From: Pezicula radicicola
Taxonomy: Eukaryota; Ascomycota; Leotiomycetes; Helotiales; Dermateaceae
Direction of reading: 5' to 3'
NCBI GenBank assembly: GCA_003008705.1
Contig: PDUO01000003.1
Span: 373,891-437,890 of the forward strand
Length of the DNA: 64,000 nt
Both the position numbers and the translations under genes were made by a program. A model generated the notes under the pieces. It had not been told where the DNA came from and did no database searches. It worked only from the letters and a program-made list of their open reading frames with translations. Positions 10,590-23,096 of this stretch are shown one piece after another. Numbering within the stretch: the first letter of the stretch is position 1; every line of letters starts with the position of its first letter.

Positions 10590-12780
10590 GCCTTGGCAAC
10601 ACAAACCAATCAAGACATTGGGGGATGCCATGGGTTGGCTCGGGCAATCTACGCCGTACGCCGCCAAACCACCCTGCTCTCAACATTGCAGCCTCGTCAC
10701 CTGGTAATTACCGGAAGTATATTAAATGGGGCATATACTTGCAGGTGCCCAGGTACGTTGCCCCCTGTGCGCTTAGTGGAATAGCCCTTGCTTTCGGACA
10801 TCACTTCTACTATCTTTCGTTGAACGGAACTTCAGCTGGTTCTCCATCACGACAGAAATGGGCGCTTTTGACACCTCATTCTCATATACTATGGTCTATC
10901 GCCTCGCAGCTGCTGCTCTTGTTGCATATACTCAATATATATGGGCAATTGTCAGACAAAGAGGGTACACGCTACAAGCGCTCGATGATATGTTTGCAGC
11001 TGGTCCAAGAGCGCTACTCAACCTGGAAATCCGGAAGCACGGAAGGCTGACAATGCTCTTGGGAGTAGTAACATGGTATGTATCATAGTCATAGAAGATC
11101 TGCTCCTATTAACAATCAAAAGATCATAGGTTTTGCAGCTGTGACTCCTGTGACTCCTGTGACTTTAGCTGTGATTTCAAGGTGGCGCAACGAGACAGTA
11201 GAAACACCATGGCCCTTTTTAAATTGGTCATGGCCAGGCTGGAAACTCCACACAACAGGCGGGCTTCGATAATTGTACGTGAATGTCAGCAGAGAACTTG
11301 CCAAAAGACGGCGAAAACCTCAGGCAAAGCGTTATAACCGAAACTCTTTGGAAATCAGGGAACCTGAATGTGAGCCATTTTGTCACGTGTCGGAGTATAT
11401 CCTCATTTCGGCCATAATTGCGGCCTCTGTTTCAGGCCCTTGACAATCATATTTTCAATTGTAGCGCTCTACGCGCAGTGGCGTCGCATCCCGAATGCCT
11501 TATTTTATATGAGAATCAGGCTCTAATTGATGCTCAGCTCTTGTATATAAAGGCCTACTGCCTCCCACTCATTTTTCAGAATCAGACAATTCAGACTCTC
11601 ACTAAATTACCACTATTGTGCTCGGGGGTTCATACTGAATTTTTGTATCTGGGACCGACTCATCTATCCCCTGTCCTTCTCCGCATTTGCTCCCAATGAG
11701 GGACAGCTGGGCTGGCATTCGCTCGATAAGGAGAACAACGGTATTGATAGCATTGACCAGTTCAACAATTGGGCTGTATCTCTTCTGCCGAGTTTTGACA
11801 GCCTGACCCGGTTTACCATAAAGCCTGATGACGATATCCTCACCACGCAGCAACCTTGAATTCAGACCACGAATCAAGCAATTGTTTACCTTCTAGGAAA
11901 CGCTTCGTATGATGTCGTTTTCAAGTATGTGAATGGTGCACAGAGAGTAAGTCAGAATGTTACAGAGTTCACACCACTGTGGATTCCTATATTTGGAGGT
12001 GCACTTGAAGTTACGCAAGGTTCCGTGCCGGATATTCCAGTATCCACATACAACTATGTCGCCCTCGTCACAGCCTTGACGAGCGTTTTAAGTGAAAACA
12101 TCACATTATCGTTATCTCCACTTGGCCCTCAGTCGTCTATCTATACCATGGGATTCGAGGAGGAATCCAGTAACGTTATACTCACTGCCCTCTCTGCGTG
12201 CGCAGACATGGTACCAAGCTATTGATTTGACAGTGCCAACCTATCTACCATACAAGGCATTGAAAATGTCAAAAATTATACGCACCCGGCGGCATTCAAC
12301 AAGCCACCCTGGATGTGTCAAAACCACATACTTACTCTAGCTATCAAAGATAGAGCCCTTTAATAATGTCACAATTAGCATGCTTGCTGGTAACATCTCG
12401 TAAGATCCATACCTTGCTGAATATCTTTCTCTGATCCTTCTATCTCTAGTGGCTCGATCAACCAGACAATTCCCATCAACTATAAAAGCGTCCATTTAAT
12501 ATCCTACAGTGTCGTCATCGCACTAGCACTCGTGTGCATCGTAATCGGAAACTTTGCAACAGTTACAAATGGCGTCAACCACAGCACCTCTTTCTCAGCA
12601 ATAATAGCAACAACAAGGAACTTGCAGTTGGATCGACTTGTAGAGGGAAAGTCACTTGGAGTTTTACCTATGTAGCAGGAAATGCTAAAAGTTCGATTGA
12701 AATATGGGAAACTTCTTCAAGAGAAAGGAGAGCACAGTGGACATATAGCCTTTAGACAAAAGAGGAAGTGCTGAATATCA
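10590..12780 (+). pseudogene. decayed gene for a large fungal integral membrane protein
   Basis: Coding traces in all three forward frames follow one after another in the order expected for one protein. First comes VPRYVAPCALSGIALAFGHH and FYYLSLNGTSAGSPSRQKWA (10740-10860), then a frameshift into FDTSFSYTMVYRLAAAALVA and YTQYIWAIVRQRGYTLQALD (to 11070). Next is a Thr/Val/Pro stretch, then an extracellular-like part with NASYDVVFKYVNGAQ and FTPLWIPIFGGALEVTQG (11880-12225). Last is a membrane segment VVIALALVCIVIGNFATVTN with RNLQLDRLVEGKSLGVLP (12505-12670), a stop, and a short tail. This resembles a widespread fungal family of uncharacterised multi-pass membrane proteins with a large ectodomain; its function is unknown. 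Frameshifts and stops show the copy is dead. The 5' end is not defined. Confidence 0.6.
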
Positions 12781-13759
12781 GAAAAGGCGGAATGTATATT
12801 TAGAAAATGATCTACTCTGCAAAATGATAATCAGCTCGCAGCTGAACTATTTCAGTCTGCTTAATTCTCGAATACTTTCAATATGTTTGATTTAATCGAA
12901 GTGTGTTCAATCCCACGAATTTACATCAAGAATCTCCTGACTTCTATATCCTCTTAAAACCCCTTCTTAATTTGAAACAACTAAAGCTAACTAAAAACCT
13001 ACTATAAATTTAATAAAATTGAATATCTAACTAGCTTTAAAGACTTAATCTTTATAATAAAAGAAATATACACAAGTGTTTATATTCTATAAAGTATAAA
13101 TAACTAAGTACTATACAAGTTTTCTAACTAGAGAAATTAAGTAAGATAACTAAAAAAAAACCAAAGATTTTAATAGCAATACTTCGCTCTAAGAGGGTAG
13201 TATAACAATAAAAACTAATAAGGGGGACATGCGAGTTAATTGCCATTTTTAAAAAAGAGAGAGAAAAAAAAGCAAAGTTGCGATACTCTATAATCCTAGA
13301 TTAAGCCCCTATAAAAGACGGAGGTTCTTTTATAGGTAGTAAGTTTGAATTGTAGAACTGCAGAAGGAGGCTTGCAAAGCCAAATCTACAAAGTATCATT
13401 ATCATACGAAATAAAGCCTTTCTAAAGTCCCGCTCCGTAGTAGATGAACTAGTTAACTTTATACTTAGAAGAGAGGAGTTTTCTCTTAAGAAATCGCTAA
13501 ACTTGCTCTTGAGAGAGTTCTCTCTGGTACAAGTATATAGCCCTGTGTTAGATGATATACATAAAAATCAACCCAAAGTCCTATTAGTACTCTCTACTTC
13601 TTTCACCCTTCTCTAGGACGGTATAAAGTTTAATATAGTAAGTTACTAAATGGCACGAGAAGTAAGCCCTAAATCATCAAACTTTGTAATAGATCCATTA
13701 CTATATTCGGATATCTCATAATAATCTCGTCCAACATCCCGTATTAAATCTCCAACCAT
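12781..13759. repeat. AT-rich decayed tract
   Basis: Long TA-rich runs (especially 12950-13180), poly-A patches and no open frames. The composition fits a RIP-mutated repeat or very old transposon, but no termini or domain remain that would name it. Confidence 0.4.
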
Positions 13760-16223
13760 CTAACAACTATCACCAGGGCATCCAAGCTGCGAAGCATAAG
13801 GATCAATGACACCACCGAGCTGTAGACAAGCACCAACCACGCCACCCATACCCTCACCAGCAATCAGGCCAGCAGCAACAGCATATCCATAAGTCTCAAA
13901 GCTCTTAGGCTTCCATTTCATCCAAGAAGCAGCGATGATAGCACCAAGGAGCGCAGCGTTCGTGAACACGGGAACGGGCACAACGAAAGAGAGGGCGATA
14001 GCTCCCCAGTTAGGTAGGTACGCACGGTATTTCTCACGTGGTCCAATGAGGTAATAGTGACGGAAGATAACCTGGAGGATCGACACCACGCCCATCACGA
14101 TGGCAAAAATTCCTGACTTGAGTGGAATTTTTATAGATGGATCAGTGACAGCTTGAGCGACGGCCGCCCAAGCTGCTACGGATGGGGCTGCGAACGCGCA
14201 TTTGCCATCGTCCGTTGGGTGAATGATACATGGGTAGGCGGAGGTGAATAGAACAAAGAGCCCAGGGGCGAGCCAAACGGAGATAAACGTTCCCATGGCC
14301 TGGGCGTACCATTGTTTAATGGGAGGAGTTCGAAGCAAAAAGCCGGTACGGAAATCACCAGTCAAAGAGGTAGCAACATCTGCTGCTCCAGAGGCAATAC
14401 CGCCAGCAATGAGATTTAGCTTCTGTGCATGCTGAATGGTATATCCGTGGCCCGAGGTGGCTGCGCCAAAGACAAGTTGGGAAGCCTTAGAGGCAGCAGT
14501 AAGTGGTGTTTGATCTGTAACAGCACCAATCTGAATACAGAGGAAGGCAAAGAGAAAGCCGAGCACACAGGCAAGGATCGTGAGGCCTGGGTTCATTTGC
14601 CATTGGAGCTGGCAGATAATCATGGCTATGACGATGGTGACGATAAGACCAAGGATCCACATCCAATCCTTGACTAGGTCCTCTGGTTTTGCTGGATCTT
14701 CAACAACATCCTCATGTTTTTGGTCGTTCTTGCCGTGCTTTGCAAAAAATGCAATATTCTTTCCACGCTTCTGGAATACTGTGTTGATAGCGATACAAGA
14801 CTGATGAAAGAGGGACTTGAATGCAATATAGATGACCTTGTACTGAATGAATAGTTCAGCCATCGAGCAGCAAACCATAATCATGACACCACTGATAAAC
14901 TCATTAGTAAATCAGTGACAAGAAGATCGACAGCAAAACTTACGGCCAGAGTAGCCAATATCTTGGAGATGGAGCTCGTTCTCCGAGATGGCTCAAGGAA
15001 GTGAAAGAGGTCAAGGGACCCCATTTTGGATCATCAGGATCAGACTGAATACCAATACACTCTCCATAATGGACAAGAAGTGGTCCAATAAGACCCCAAG
15101 CGAGAAATGAACCGCCGAACATAGATAATGCGGAGTTAAGACCGATGAGCATACCGCTGCCGATAAAAGCAGGGGTCAATTCGATGTACCAACCCCAGTT
15201 CTCAATGTTAAGTGCCCAGTTGGTGTAGCCACTCCAGATGTAGAACCAAGTGAAAACATGCCAATCGTACAGAATGCCAACAGCATAGTACGAGGCGACT
15301 CTTTGGCAAAATGCACCACCAAAAGCAATTCCGAGAGCCTTCAGTTTGCTCACAGCTTCCCTACCCCCACTACCTGCGGCGTGCATAGAGCGGATTGTGA
15401 CGGCAGTTGCAGTTGCTAACAAATGTTAAACTCAAATTTTTATCGTGAGGATGGAGGTACTTACGAGTTGGGAACATGAGCTTCAACTCCTTGGCTACCT
15501 GAATGACAAAGAACTTCCGCAGAGGAGTGACAAAAAACAATCCGAAGAATGAGCAGACAAGCGTGATTGTGAAGATTCTTCCAATATCATCTCGTGGGTC
15601 TTGGCTCAAGAGGTCGAGTTGATACATTGCTGGAAGACCAGCAACAAAAAGACCAGCAATTCCACCTGCTCCTGTAGCTGATGCTTGGATAATGGTATTT
15701 TCCTGAGGACCAAAAGACCCGCCGAGAACAGGCGCATTAGGTGTGAATTTCGAAAAGGATTTGATAATGCCGTAGCCAAAGATGGCGCCAAACATAGTTG
15801 CACTGAAAGTGAAACCAGTCTTAAGACCTTTCAAAGGGTGAGCAATGCCTGCAATGTCGTTGCAGGAGACTTACCAAGGTACAAGTTCGAAGCGTTGACA
15901 AGACAGCCAAGTATCATTCCAGTAATCACAGCGCGAATGGTCAAAATGTGCGACTCATAAGGAACAGCGTCGTCGTGTGGGAATGGTTTGTAGAGATCCA
16001 AAGTCTCCTCTTCCAAAAGCTCCTCCTTCAACGACGTTTGGTCATGATCCCCACGGGGTAAAGGGTGAGCAGGGAACTCTCCCATGTTGATGTTGAGGGC
16101 AGTGGCATCGTAAGGCTCGTGCTCGGTGACTTGTGGAGTCTTCTTCTCATTGTCGACGGTGGTGGCCTGAGGAGAGCCACTCTCGTAAACGTGGGTCTCT
16201 GAGATTTTCTCGTTGTCCGCCAT
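13760..16223 (-). CDS. OPT-family oligopeptide/metal-chelate transporter
   Basis: Four exons (16223-15875, 15827-15465, 15415-14944, 14891-13760) separated by introns of 47, 49 and 52 nt add up to 2316 nt (771 aa) with consistent phases. After an acidic cytosolic N-terminus of roughly 95 residues come many hydrophobic helices with OPT hallmarks: [66 protein letters not shown], and a C-terminal [17 protein letters not shown]. Internal repeats of the GxxxG type are typical. OPT proteins import small peptides, glutathione or metal-nicotianamine-like complexes with protons across the plasma or vacuolar membrane; this one resembles the YSL/OPT2-like branch, but the substrate cannot be read. It is intact although flanked by pseudogenes on its 3' side. 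Confidence 0.92.
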
Positions 16224-19200
16224 GATGGTTGGATTGGCGATGTCGTGGTCGTTGCAACAAAGCTCAGAAAAGAGGGGGTATGTGAGACGATACCGACTTT
16301 AAGTACAGGATTGGCGGCTACCTACGGAGACAAACCGAGCTTCTAGAAAATCCTGAACGCATCTCCTTCCTCACCGGTGCAGCCAAGAGATAAGAAGGGA
16401 AGGTCTGTGTGCAACCGTAAGATCTACTCTGAGTTTGAGTCTATATCCAGATCTAAAGCTTGAGCTGTGCCGCTTGCTGTGGTAATATTATTGAAGAAGG
16501 CAAGAGGTCTTCTCCACCACCGGATACCAAGAAGCTGATGTTCGTATAGCCTCCAGAGTGCTGCCTGACTTGGTGGTACAGATGATAGTAACTTACTTGT
16601 CCCGACCAACAGGAAGTCTCCAACAGAAGAAGGCTGCATAGACTTTGTAAAATGACCAACTCCCCAGGAATTGAAAATCCTTGCAGAGTGCAGATAACCT
16701 TACTTCGTAGGACTGGTCGCTGCACATTGTGCAGGGCTTATTGGTTGTTTGGTAATCCATACTGCAGCCCTTGGCAAGACTTTGAGGGGAAGCACCCGTA
16801 GAGTTTGATTTAGATGCAGACCCACGGTCTATACTGTACATGTCAAACTATCAAACCTGGTGTTTTGACCCTGCTGTTGCAAAGAACCTTTAGACTGCTA
16901 CGATATTGCCTTGCAATACAGCGACAAACCTAGACCGCTTCATCGTATTCAATCTCTTTGATCCCTCGAGAAACCGAGGTCCAAATTGCATTCCTACCAA
17001 ATCTTTTTCGTTGGTGATACAGACTTTGATATTTCGTAACTAGTTTTACCTTTCCCATCTCTAGACGTACCACAATTTGTCCCGTACCCAATCATTCAGC
17101 GCGCCTCTTCCCGCACCTTCCTCTTGCGACGGGAAATCGTCTTGGCCTGACTTGGCATAAGTAGCCAAGTGATAACGTCTTGCTAGTCGTTAAGCTGTGG
17201 CGGAGGTGACTGTCGATTCGTCGGCGCATAAATTGTAATTGGTCTCTTGACAAACACAGTCATGCTCGCGTGAGTACGGGTATTACAAAGTTAATCGTCC
17301 TCCTTCAATTGTTGGGTTGGTATCGGCGTTGGTGGCTTTTGGGGATACATGTCCGGAAGTAAACACGTGTGTGGCGTGAGAGTCTTTTTTCAAGCTTCTG
17401 CTTTTGGTGAGCCCAATAAGCCTCCAACTTCTGGGAAAGGAATGTAGAATGTTTGTTGTTTGATAAGAGGTGTTGGGGGCGTGAGCGGGGAAAGCTGCAG
17501 AGCCAAGAGTTATGCCACATTGCTTAACATGTGGAGAGAGCGCCACAGTGTGGCTCATGCCTGTTGAAGCTCGAAGTGTACCTACCGTTCATTCGATTCG
17601 GAAGTCAAATCGAAAAGAGACTTCCTACGTTTACTTCAGTGAAGCAAACGAGGGAGGACAAGAAATATATAATGCGGACGGTCTGTTGTTTGACCGATAT
17701 TACAAAGCCAAAATCTTACGCTCTATTACTCCGTGCCACTATTCTGTATCGCCTAGCGAATCGGGACAGTAAAGCACGAAAGGTGTCTTGGCATGCTCCA
17801 CATCTTGATGAAATTATTATCCTAGTTGAAGGCACCATCCGTGGTTGATACAAACGTTCTTCTATTCACCCTCTAGCATAGTTAAGAAGACAGCTGCTGA
17901 GAAGTATCTTCTACACGCTGTGGCATCTTACAGCCACAAGTATCTGGAAATTAAAGTCCAATTTGCATTGTACCTAGGTCTTGAAAGTCAGAGGGGTTGT
18001 ACTGTTAGTATCATTACTCAAAGTATCAAAGCTCCAATTTCAGATGCCTGGATTGTGCATCAATTTATACAGATACAACAAGGTACAAAGTCAGTTCTTG
18101 ATAAACCTAAACCATCGAGGCACTTGAACTTCCAGAGTCGCAGCAAGTACTAGGAGATCGAATTTGGAATTCTCTATGTTCGGCTATAGTGAACCACTAA
18201 GTAGAAAAGTGTTGTTAAATTTTAATTTATACCAAAAGTTAAAGTACATGCTTCGCTTAAACAAAATATCAAAGTTACCTATCGTCCTAACGGTCTAACG
18301 GCCTCCCCAACTGCGGATAATATGGTTGCAAAGGCCAAGAGGAATATTAGCGATAGCAGTTCTAAGGCAGACCGACAGGATGACTAGGGTGTCATCACCG
18401 GTCTGGACGATGTCGAAGTCCAGGGTCGAAGCATTAAGACGGAAAGATATAATTACAACAAAACCCGGTGTAAGATCTCCCTCCCTACCTTCTACAAATC
18501 ATAAAAATTTCCAAACAACATAACAACAAGACACCACATAACAATCCTCAATAAAAATGAAAAGAAAGAAAACATTCGGCATGAAGATCTATCTACACCA
18601 CAATATATCCTGACCTATTTCTCGAAATACCAAAGAAATGTTCATAGCTAATGATCGCAACACGTAACCCACCAATATCTCGATCAGCAAAGACTTATCC
18701 TTCTGTGTTCTAGAAGGTCTATTCGGCTCCAACTCTCTAAGGTTTTGTTTTCTTTCTTTCTTTTGTCTCTGTTTCAGCCTTTCACAAGTCTCGAAAGGCG
18801 TAGAGGGAAAATATTACACAACCGTCTAATCATGGTTTTGATTTCCATTGTGATTAATAGATAATATTGCGAAACAGAAACGAATAATGCATTTCAGAGT
18901 AACTTGACGCTTGTGGAATATTTCCTACAAGGGTTTAGGCCCAGAGGTGCAAGGTTGCTGAAACAAAAAAAATATGAATCCTCGAGATAGCAGGTCTGAA
19001 AGACACTTTAATACCAGGTGTTTGCTGTCTATTGACTTAGGCTTATGGAACTAGTGGAAGCGCTTAACGATGCACTAATAAAGCCTATGTTCTAAATAGC
19101 GGTACATCACTGGGATTAAGATACGACACATAAACGGTAATGCAACACATGAATAGAAGATGACATACAAGAATGGCTTTGGTTAGTCTATCACTTTCCA

Positions 19201-22200
19201 AGAGTATTCCATACAATTAAGGTATTGTTTTTATTTCTAATATGAATATGACAGGTTTCACAGAAGTAGAGGGGCATGTTTTCGCGTATTGGAGATTTGA
19301 GTATCTGTGGTTCTAGCGGTGTTGTATTGTTGAATTAGGCGGTAAAAGCAAAGTTCAACGCGTTTAAATTTTGATTGTTGAGTAGCTGCGAATTAAATGG
19401 CTATATATTCGTTCATCAAATTGAATTATGGTAGTATTAGAAGGTGTCGGCTTGGTGCCAGCTTCACGTAGAGCTAAATTACCATATTAGGAATAATACG
19501 CCTGGATTCAATAATTGGTCTCCTCATTAACTTTTTAGAGCATAGTTAGTTGTTTTCAAGTGCTAATGTGATCAGTGTCGATCATCGCCTATTTTCAAAC
19601 AGTTTACACGAGTGACAACAACTTTCTTGCTAACAGCCGTAACACATGTTGAAATACCAATCGGGATAAGATACGACCTCCGGCAGTCAAAAGGTATAAA
19701 GTATGGTTAAAACGCAGCCTCTATATCAAGGGGTTTGAGGGTGAGACTCAAGATCGTGGTGAGGTGGCTGAGGAGTTTAGTAAGGAGAATGCGGATGGAA
19801 GGGGATTAGGATGGTGGGTTGTAGTGTTACTTGGTGGGATGAGCGAGGGGAGGAGATTGTTAAGAATTATGATTATGCAAAGAAAGCTGATAGCTTTGTT
19901 GGGAGATGAGGTTATTAATTTCTGGGAATATCGATTATATGTCCTTTGTATGGTTTCCCAAGCTAAGTTATTGCCTTAGACCAGAACGGGTCTTCAGATC
20001 ATTGAAACCTTTGGCAGCCCCGGGATTCCCAAGTTTTTAACTACTGATTGTTATGTCGACTGTGATAGATGCACAAAGTTTGGTTCTTCGTCTTAGGGAC
20101 TTGAAATTGAGCATTTGATACATGACTGGGTGACATGTCACCAGATGCCTTTCGTTCTTCACCAATTCCTGTGAAATTTCAAAAATGCTATCAGATATGT
20201 TTCCTCCCCACTTCCAATCATTTTCTACCCCCATATCTAAACGTCATATATAATGAGGAAAGTTTTGCACACACACTTGCGCTACTTCTTCACAAATCAA
20301 ACTCCAAGATATCAAACTTTCTCTCTGACTTGAAACAATATTTGTCTCTTCTAATTGAATATCCACATTTGTAATACTTCGTATGCACGCCATGAACTTG
20401 CGGGCAACATTCTATAGCGATATAACAAAGATACCTACTCAAGCTAGGACCAATTTTCTACTCTCTGGAGGGTAACAAGGGCCAACCCCACTGTTTACGC
20501 AGATGACATGGCGATCACCAATAAAGGCACGTTGTACTATCTCTCAAACATAAATATTACCTATGATAACAACAACCCTTTGTCACTCTTCGCCTATGAA
20601 CCGTAGCGAGGTCTTTCGCCCTTGTGTGCCGGGTAAACGGGTAAACAAACATGTCTTAGCTCTATTCAATAACAGAGGTCAGTTCTCCAATACTGTTCTA
20701 TTGTGAAACGAAAGTGAGGAAAATCTTTCAATATAAAACTACTCTAGTCACTTTGGATAGATCGAATCTTTAGACACATTCCCACAAGTATCTCGGAAAG
20801 TCGGGGCTTGTATGGCTAAGTGGCAAAGACATGTACACATTCGAGTAAAGAAGTGAGATATTCTGAGGATCGATGGGGAGTTGTGTTTCAAAAACTCCGG
20901 GGAAACAAAGTTGTTGGGCCAGTGGTGTGTTCACTCGGATGCCAAGCCGAGCTGAGAGCCTGAGAATAGGGGGTTAAGCGAGGGGAAAGTGGGGATGAGT
21001 GAAAGGCGGTTAAGCTTCTATAAGACTTCTTGTTTGATATTGGTTAAAAGTATCACTGTATGGTATTGAATTGGTGAAGAGAATACACGCTTCGTCATAC
21101 TCAGGTGTTCTTGATGACGATGTGCTGTGTTTTGAGGACGACGAAACAAAAAGGAAGAAAATACTCGCTAAGATATGCTGGAGGATTGACCAAGAATGGC
21201 TTAGCGGCAGCCGGGTACTCATCCCCTGAGCGACTTCAAGCTCTTTCCATCAACCCAGAAATGACTTCTACCGCCATCAAAGACTTCAGCCCAGCATCTC
21301 ATGTAATTAGCTTCATCTGATCAGTAGACGCGTGAACGCACAATGCCATTGCTGCACTGCAGCAGTGGCTCAGTCGAACTCAAAACACGCCGAGTTCATG
21401 CTTGAGTCGTTCAAAAAGCTCTAGGAATAGAATAGCATTTCAGATCATCAGATCGTTCAGATGACATTTGAAAATCTTCGCAAATCATTTATTTTCAGCC
21501 TTAGGGCTGTGTGTTTTAAAGTTACTAAAGCTTATGCGTTTCCCCGGGAATGTGGTGATCACCTGGTGGTCCATGTGGACTCCATGTGGGCTCCCGAGTT
21601 TCGAAATGACATAGCAGGCCACGCAACCTGAGTCTTCCCGAAGCATCGCTTCTTTGTTGGAATACACAAATTTTGGCGAAGAACTTCTTGGCTCAGTTGG
21701 CTCTCAGATAGTTATTCAATCGCTTAAGAGAGGCGATATGTTATGCCGACGAAGCCGATGTTTGAATAGCCTGTACCAGTGGATACAGCTGAACATAGTA
21801 CAGGCTGTGTTCCGCCAAGAACTTACGTACCAGTTGTAGGAACTCAAGTTAAGCTTAAGGCTTTTTGTTTTCAAGCCTAAATCTTCAGGTCCACATGTTT
21901 CTAAGTACCATTGTGGAGACGTCACCGCTGTGAATGGGGAGCAAAAGCCCAGGCTGAGTTGTAGTCACATCTAGTAGGATGGAATTCAGTGTATTTCTGA
22001 AGTCTATATAAACATCAGTTTCTCCCCCATTCTGACAATCATTCTCATCAACAACAACATCTTCAATATCTTCTTCACTACCTTCAACATAATCCACCTT
22101 TCAGTACTTTGATAGTCTGACTACTTCTTCTTTTACCTTATTATTTTACCATATCAACTCCTAAACTTCTTTGAACTTTCTTCAACTACCAAATTTCAAC

Positions 22201-22207
22201 TATCAAT
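16224..22207. other. 6-kb region without recognisable genes
   Basis: Upstream of the OPT gene and of the cysteine-repeat gene, both of which point away from it or begin at its end. Frames are short (under 110 codons), overlap on both strands and show no domain, signal peptide or splice-linked continuation. Composition is mid-range rather than strongly AT-rich, so it may hold UTRs, non-coding transcripts or old transposon pieces. I see no tRNA or 5S gene. Confidence 0.5.
22005..22012 (+). promoter_or_regulatory. TATA box candidate of the cysteine-repeat gene
   Basis: TATATAAA about 200 bp upstream of the ATG at 22208, followed by a long CT/CA-rich leader of the kind seen in strongly expressed fungal genes. 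Confidence 0.4.
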
Positions 22208-23096
22208 ATGCAATTCTCAATCACTCTTCTCGTTGCTGCCCTCGCCGCCACCGTCACGGCTCTCCCCCGTAAGTCTCCAAGCTTCTAGGAGTAAATTTGC
22301 CTCTTCTAGGTTAATTTACTCATTTCTCCTGAATTATGTTTGAGTTACTCCCGATAATATCTAGAACAAGTAAACTAACTCCGAGTTTCTGATTTATAGA
22401 AGGTGCGGGTAACCAAGGTGGTCAACAAAACGGTGGTGCCGCTGGAACTGGTGCTGGCAACACCGGAGGCAACACCGGAGGCAACACTGGAGGCAACACA
22501 GCTTGTCTCGCATCAGGAGGTAAATTCTCAACTCTCTCTCACACACAAATCTTCTATTTTCTAACAACAACCAGTAAACCCCGCCTCAACAGGTGCAAGC
22601 TCCTCGAGCTGCTGCAACGGATTCAACACCCAATCTGGACTCTGCCTCCGCGGTCTCAACACCATCGAAGCTCGCGATATCATGGAAGGACGAGCCTGTC
22701 TCCCAGGTGGTGCAAACCCAGGAGCTTCCAGAGCCCCCAATTCAGCATGCTGCAACGGTTTCAATGCACAATCAGGACTCTGCCAGCGAGGTCTCGAGAT
22801 TGACGACGAAATCGAGAAGCGAGCTCCTTGCCTTCAAGCTGGTGCAAACCCTGCTGCGTCTGGTGCTGATGCAAAGAGTTGCTGTAATGGATTTAATGCT
22901 CAGAGTGGTTTGTGCTTGAGAAGTTTGGATCTTGATGTTTTTGAGCGGGCTTGTCTCCCTTCTGGAGGTTAGTTTGTGTTTTCCCATCTCAAAAGATTTG
23001 TACTAATTTGTTCTCGTAGCAAACCCAGCTGCTTCTAAAGCTCCGGCTTCAGCTTGCTGCAACGGATTTAATGCACAGGCCAATCTTTGCAAGTAA
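22208..23096 (+). CDS. secreted tandem cysteine-repeat protein with Kex2-like spacers
   Basis: Exons 22208-22268, 22400-22519, 22575-22967 and 23020-23096 give 651 nt (216 aa), all introns phase 1. Residues 1-18 (MQFSITLLVAALAATVTA) are a clear signal peptide. Residues 21-54 are Gly/Asn/Gln-rich with GGNT repeats. Four modules follow, each with cysteines spaced exactly C-X16-CC-X9-C: Cys 56/73/74/84, 102/119/120/130, 146/163/164/174 and 187/204/205/215. The core is GANPAAS...CCNGFNAQSGLC. Modules 2, 3 and 4 each begin right after a basic residue (EGR/AC at 100, EKR/APC at 143, FER/AC at 185), preceded by short acidic spacers, as in Kexin-processed precursors. The likely fate is secretion and cleavage into four disulfide-rich peptides of about 30-45 residues. 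Function is unknown: effector, antimicrobial or wall protein are all possible. I know of no named family with this spacing. Confidence 0.85.

Noticed and set aside
16453..16841. Two overlapping minus-strand frames upstream of the OPT gene
   Set aside because: Low-complexity, mutually overlapping frames without splice signals or family traits; more likely promoter sequence.
21342..21371. Near-palindrome GCCATTGCTGCA/CTGCAGCAGTGGC
   Set aside because: Imperfect and isolated, with no element, target duplication or gene context.
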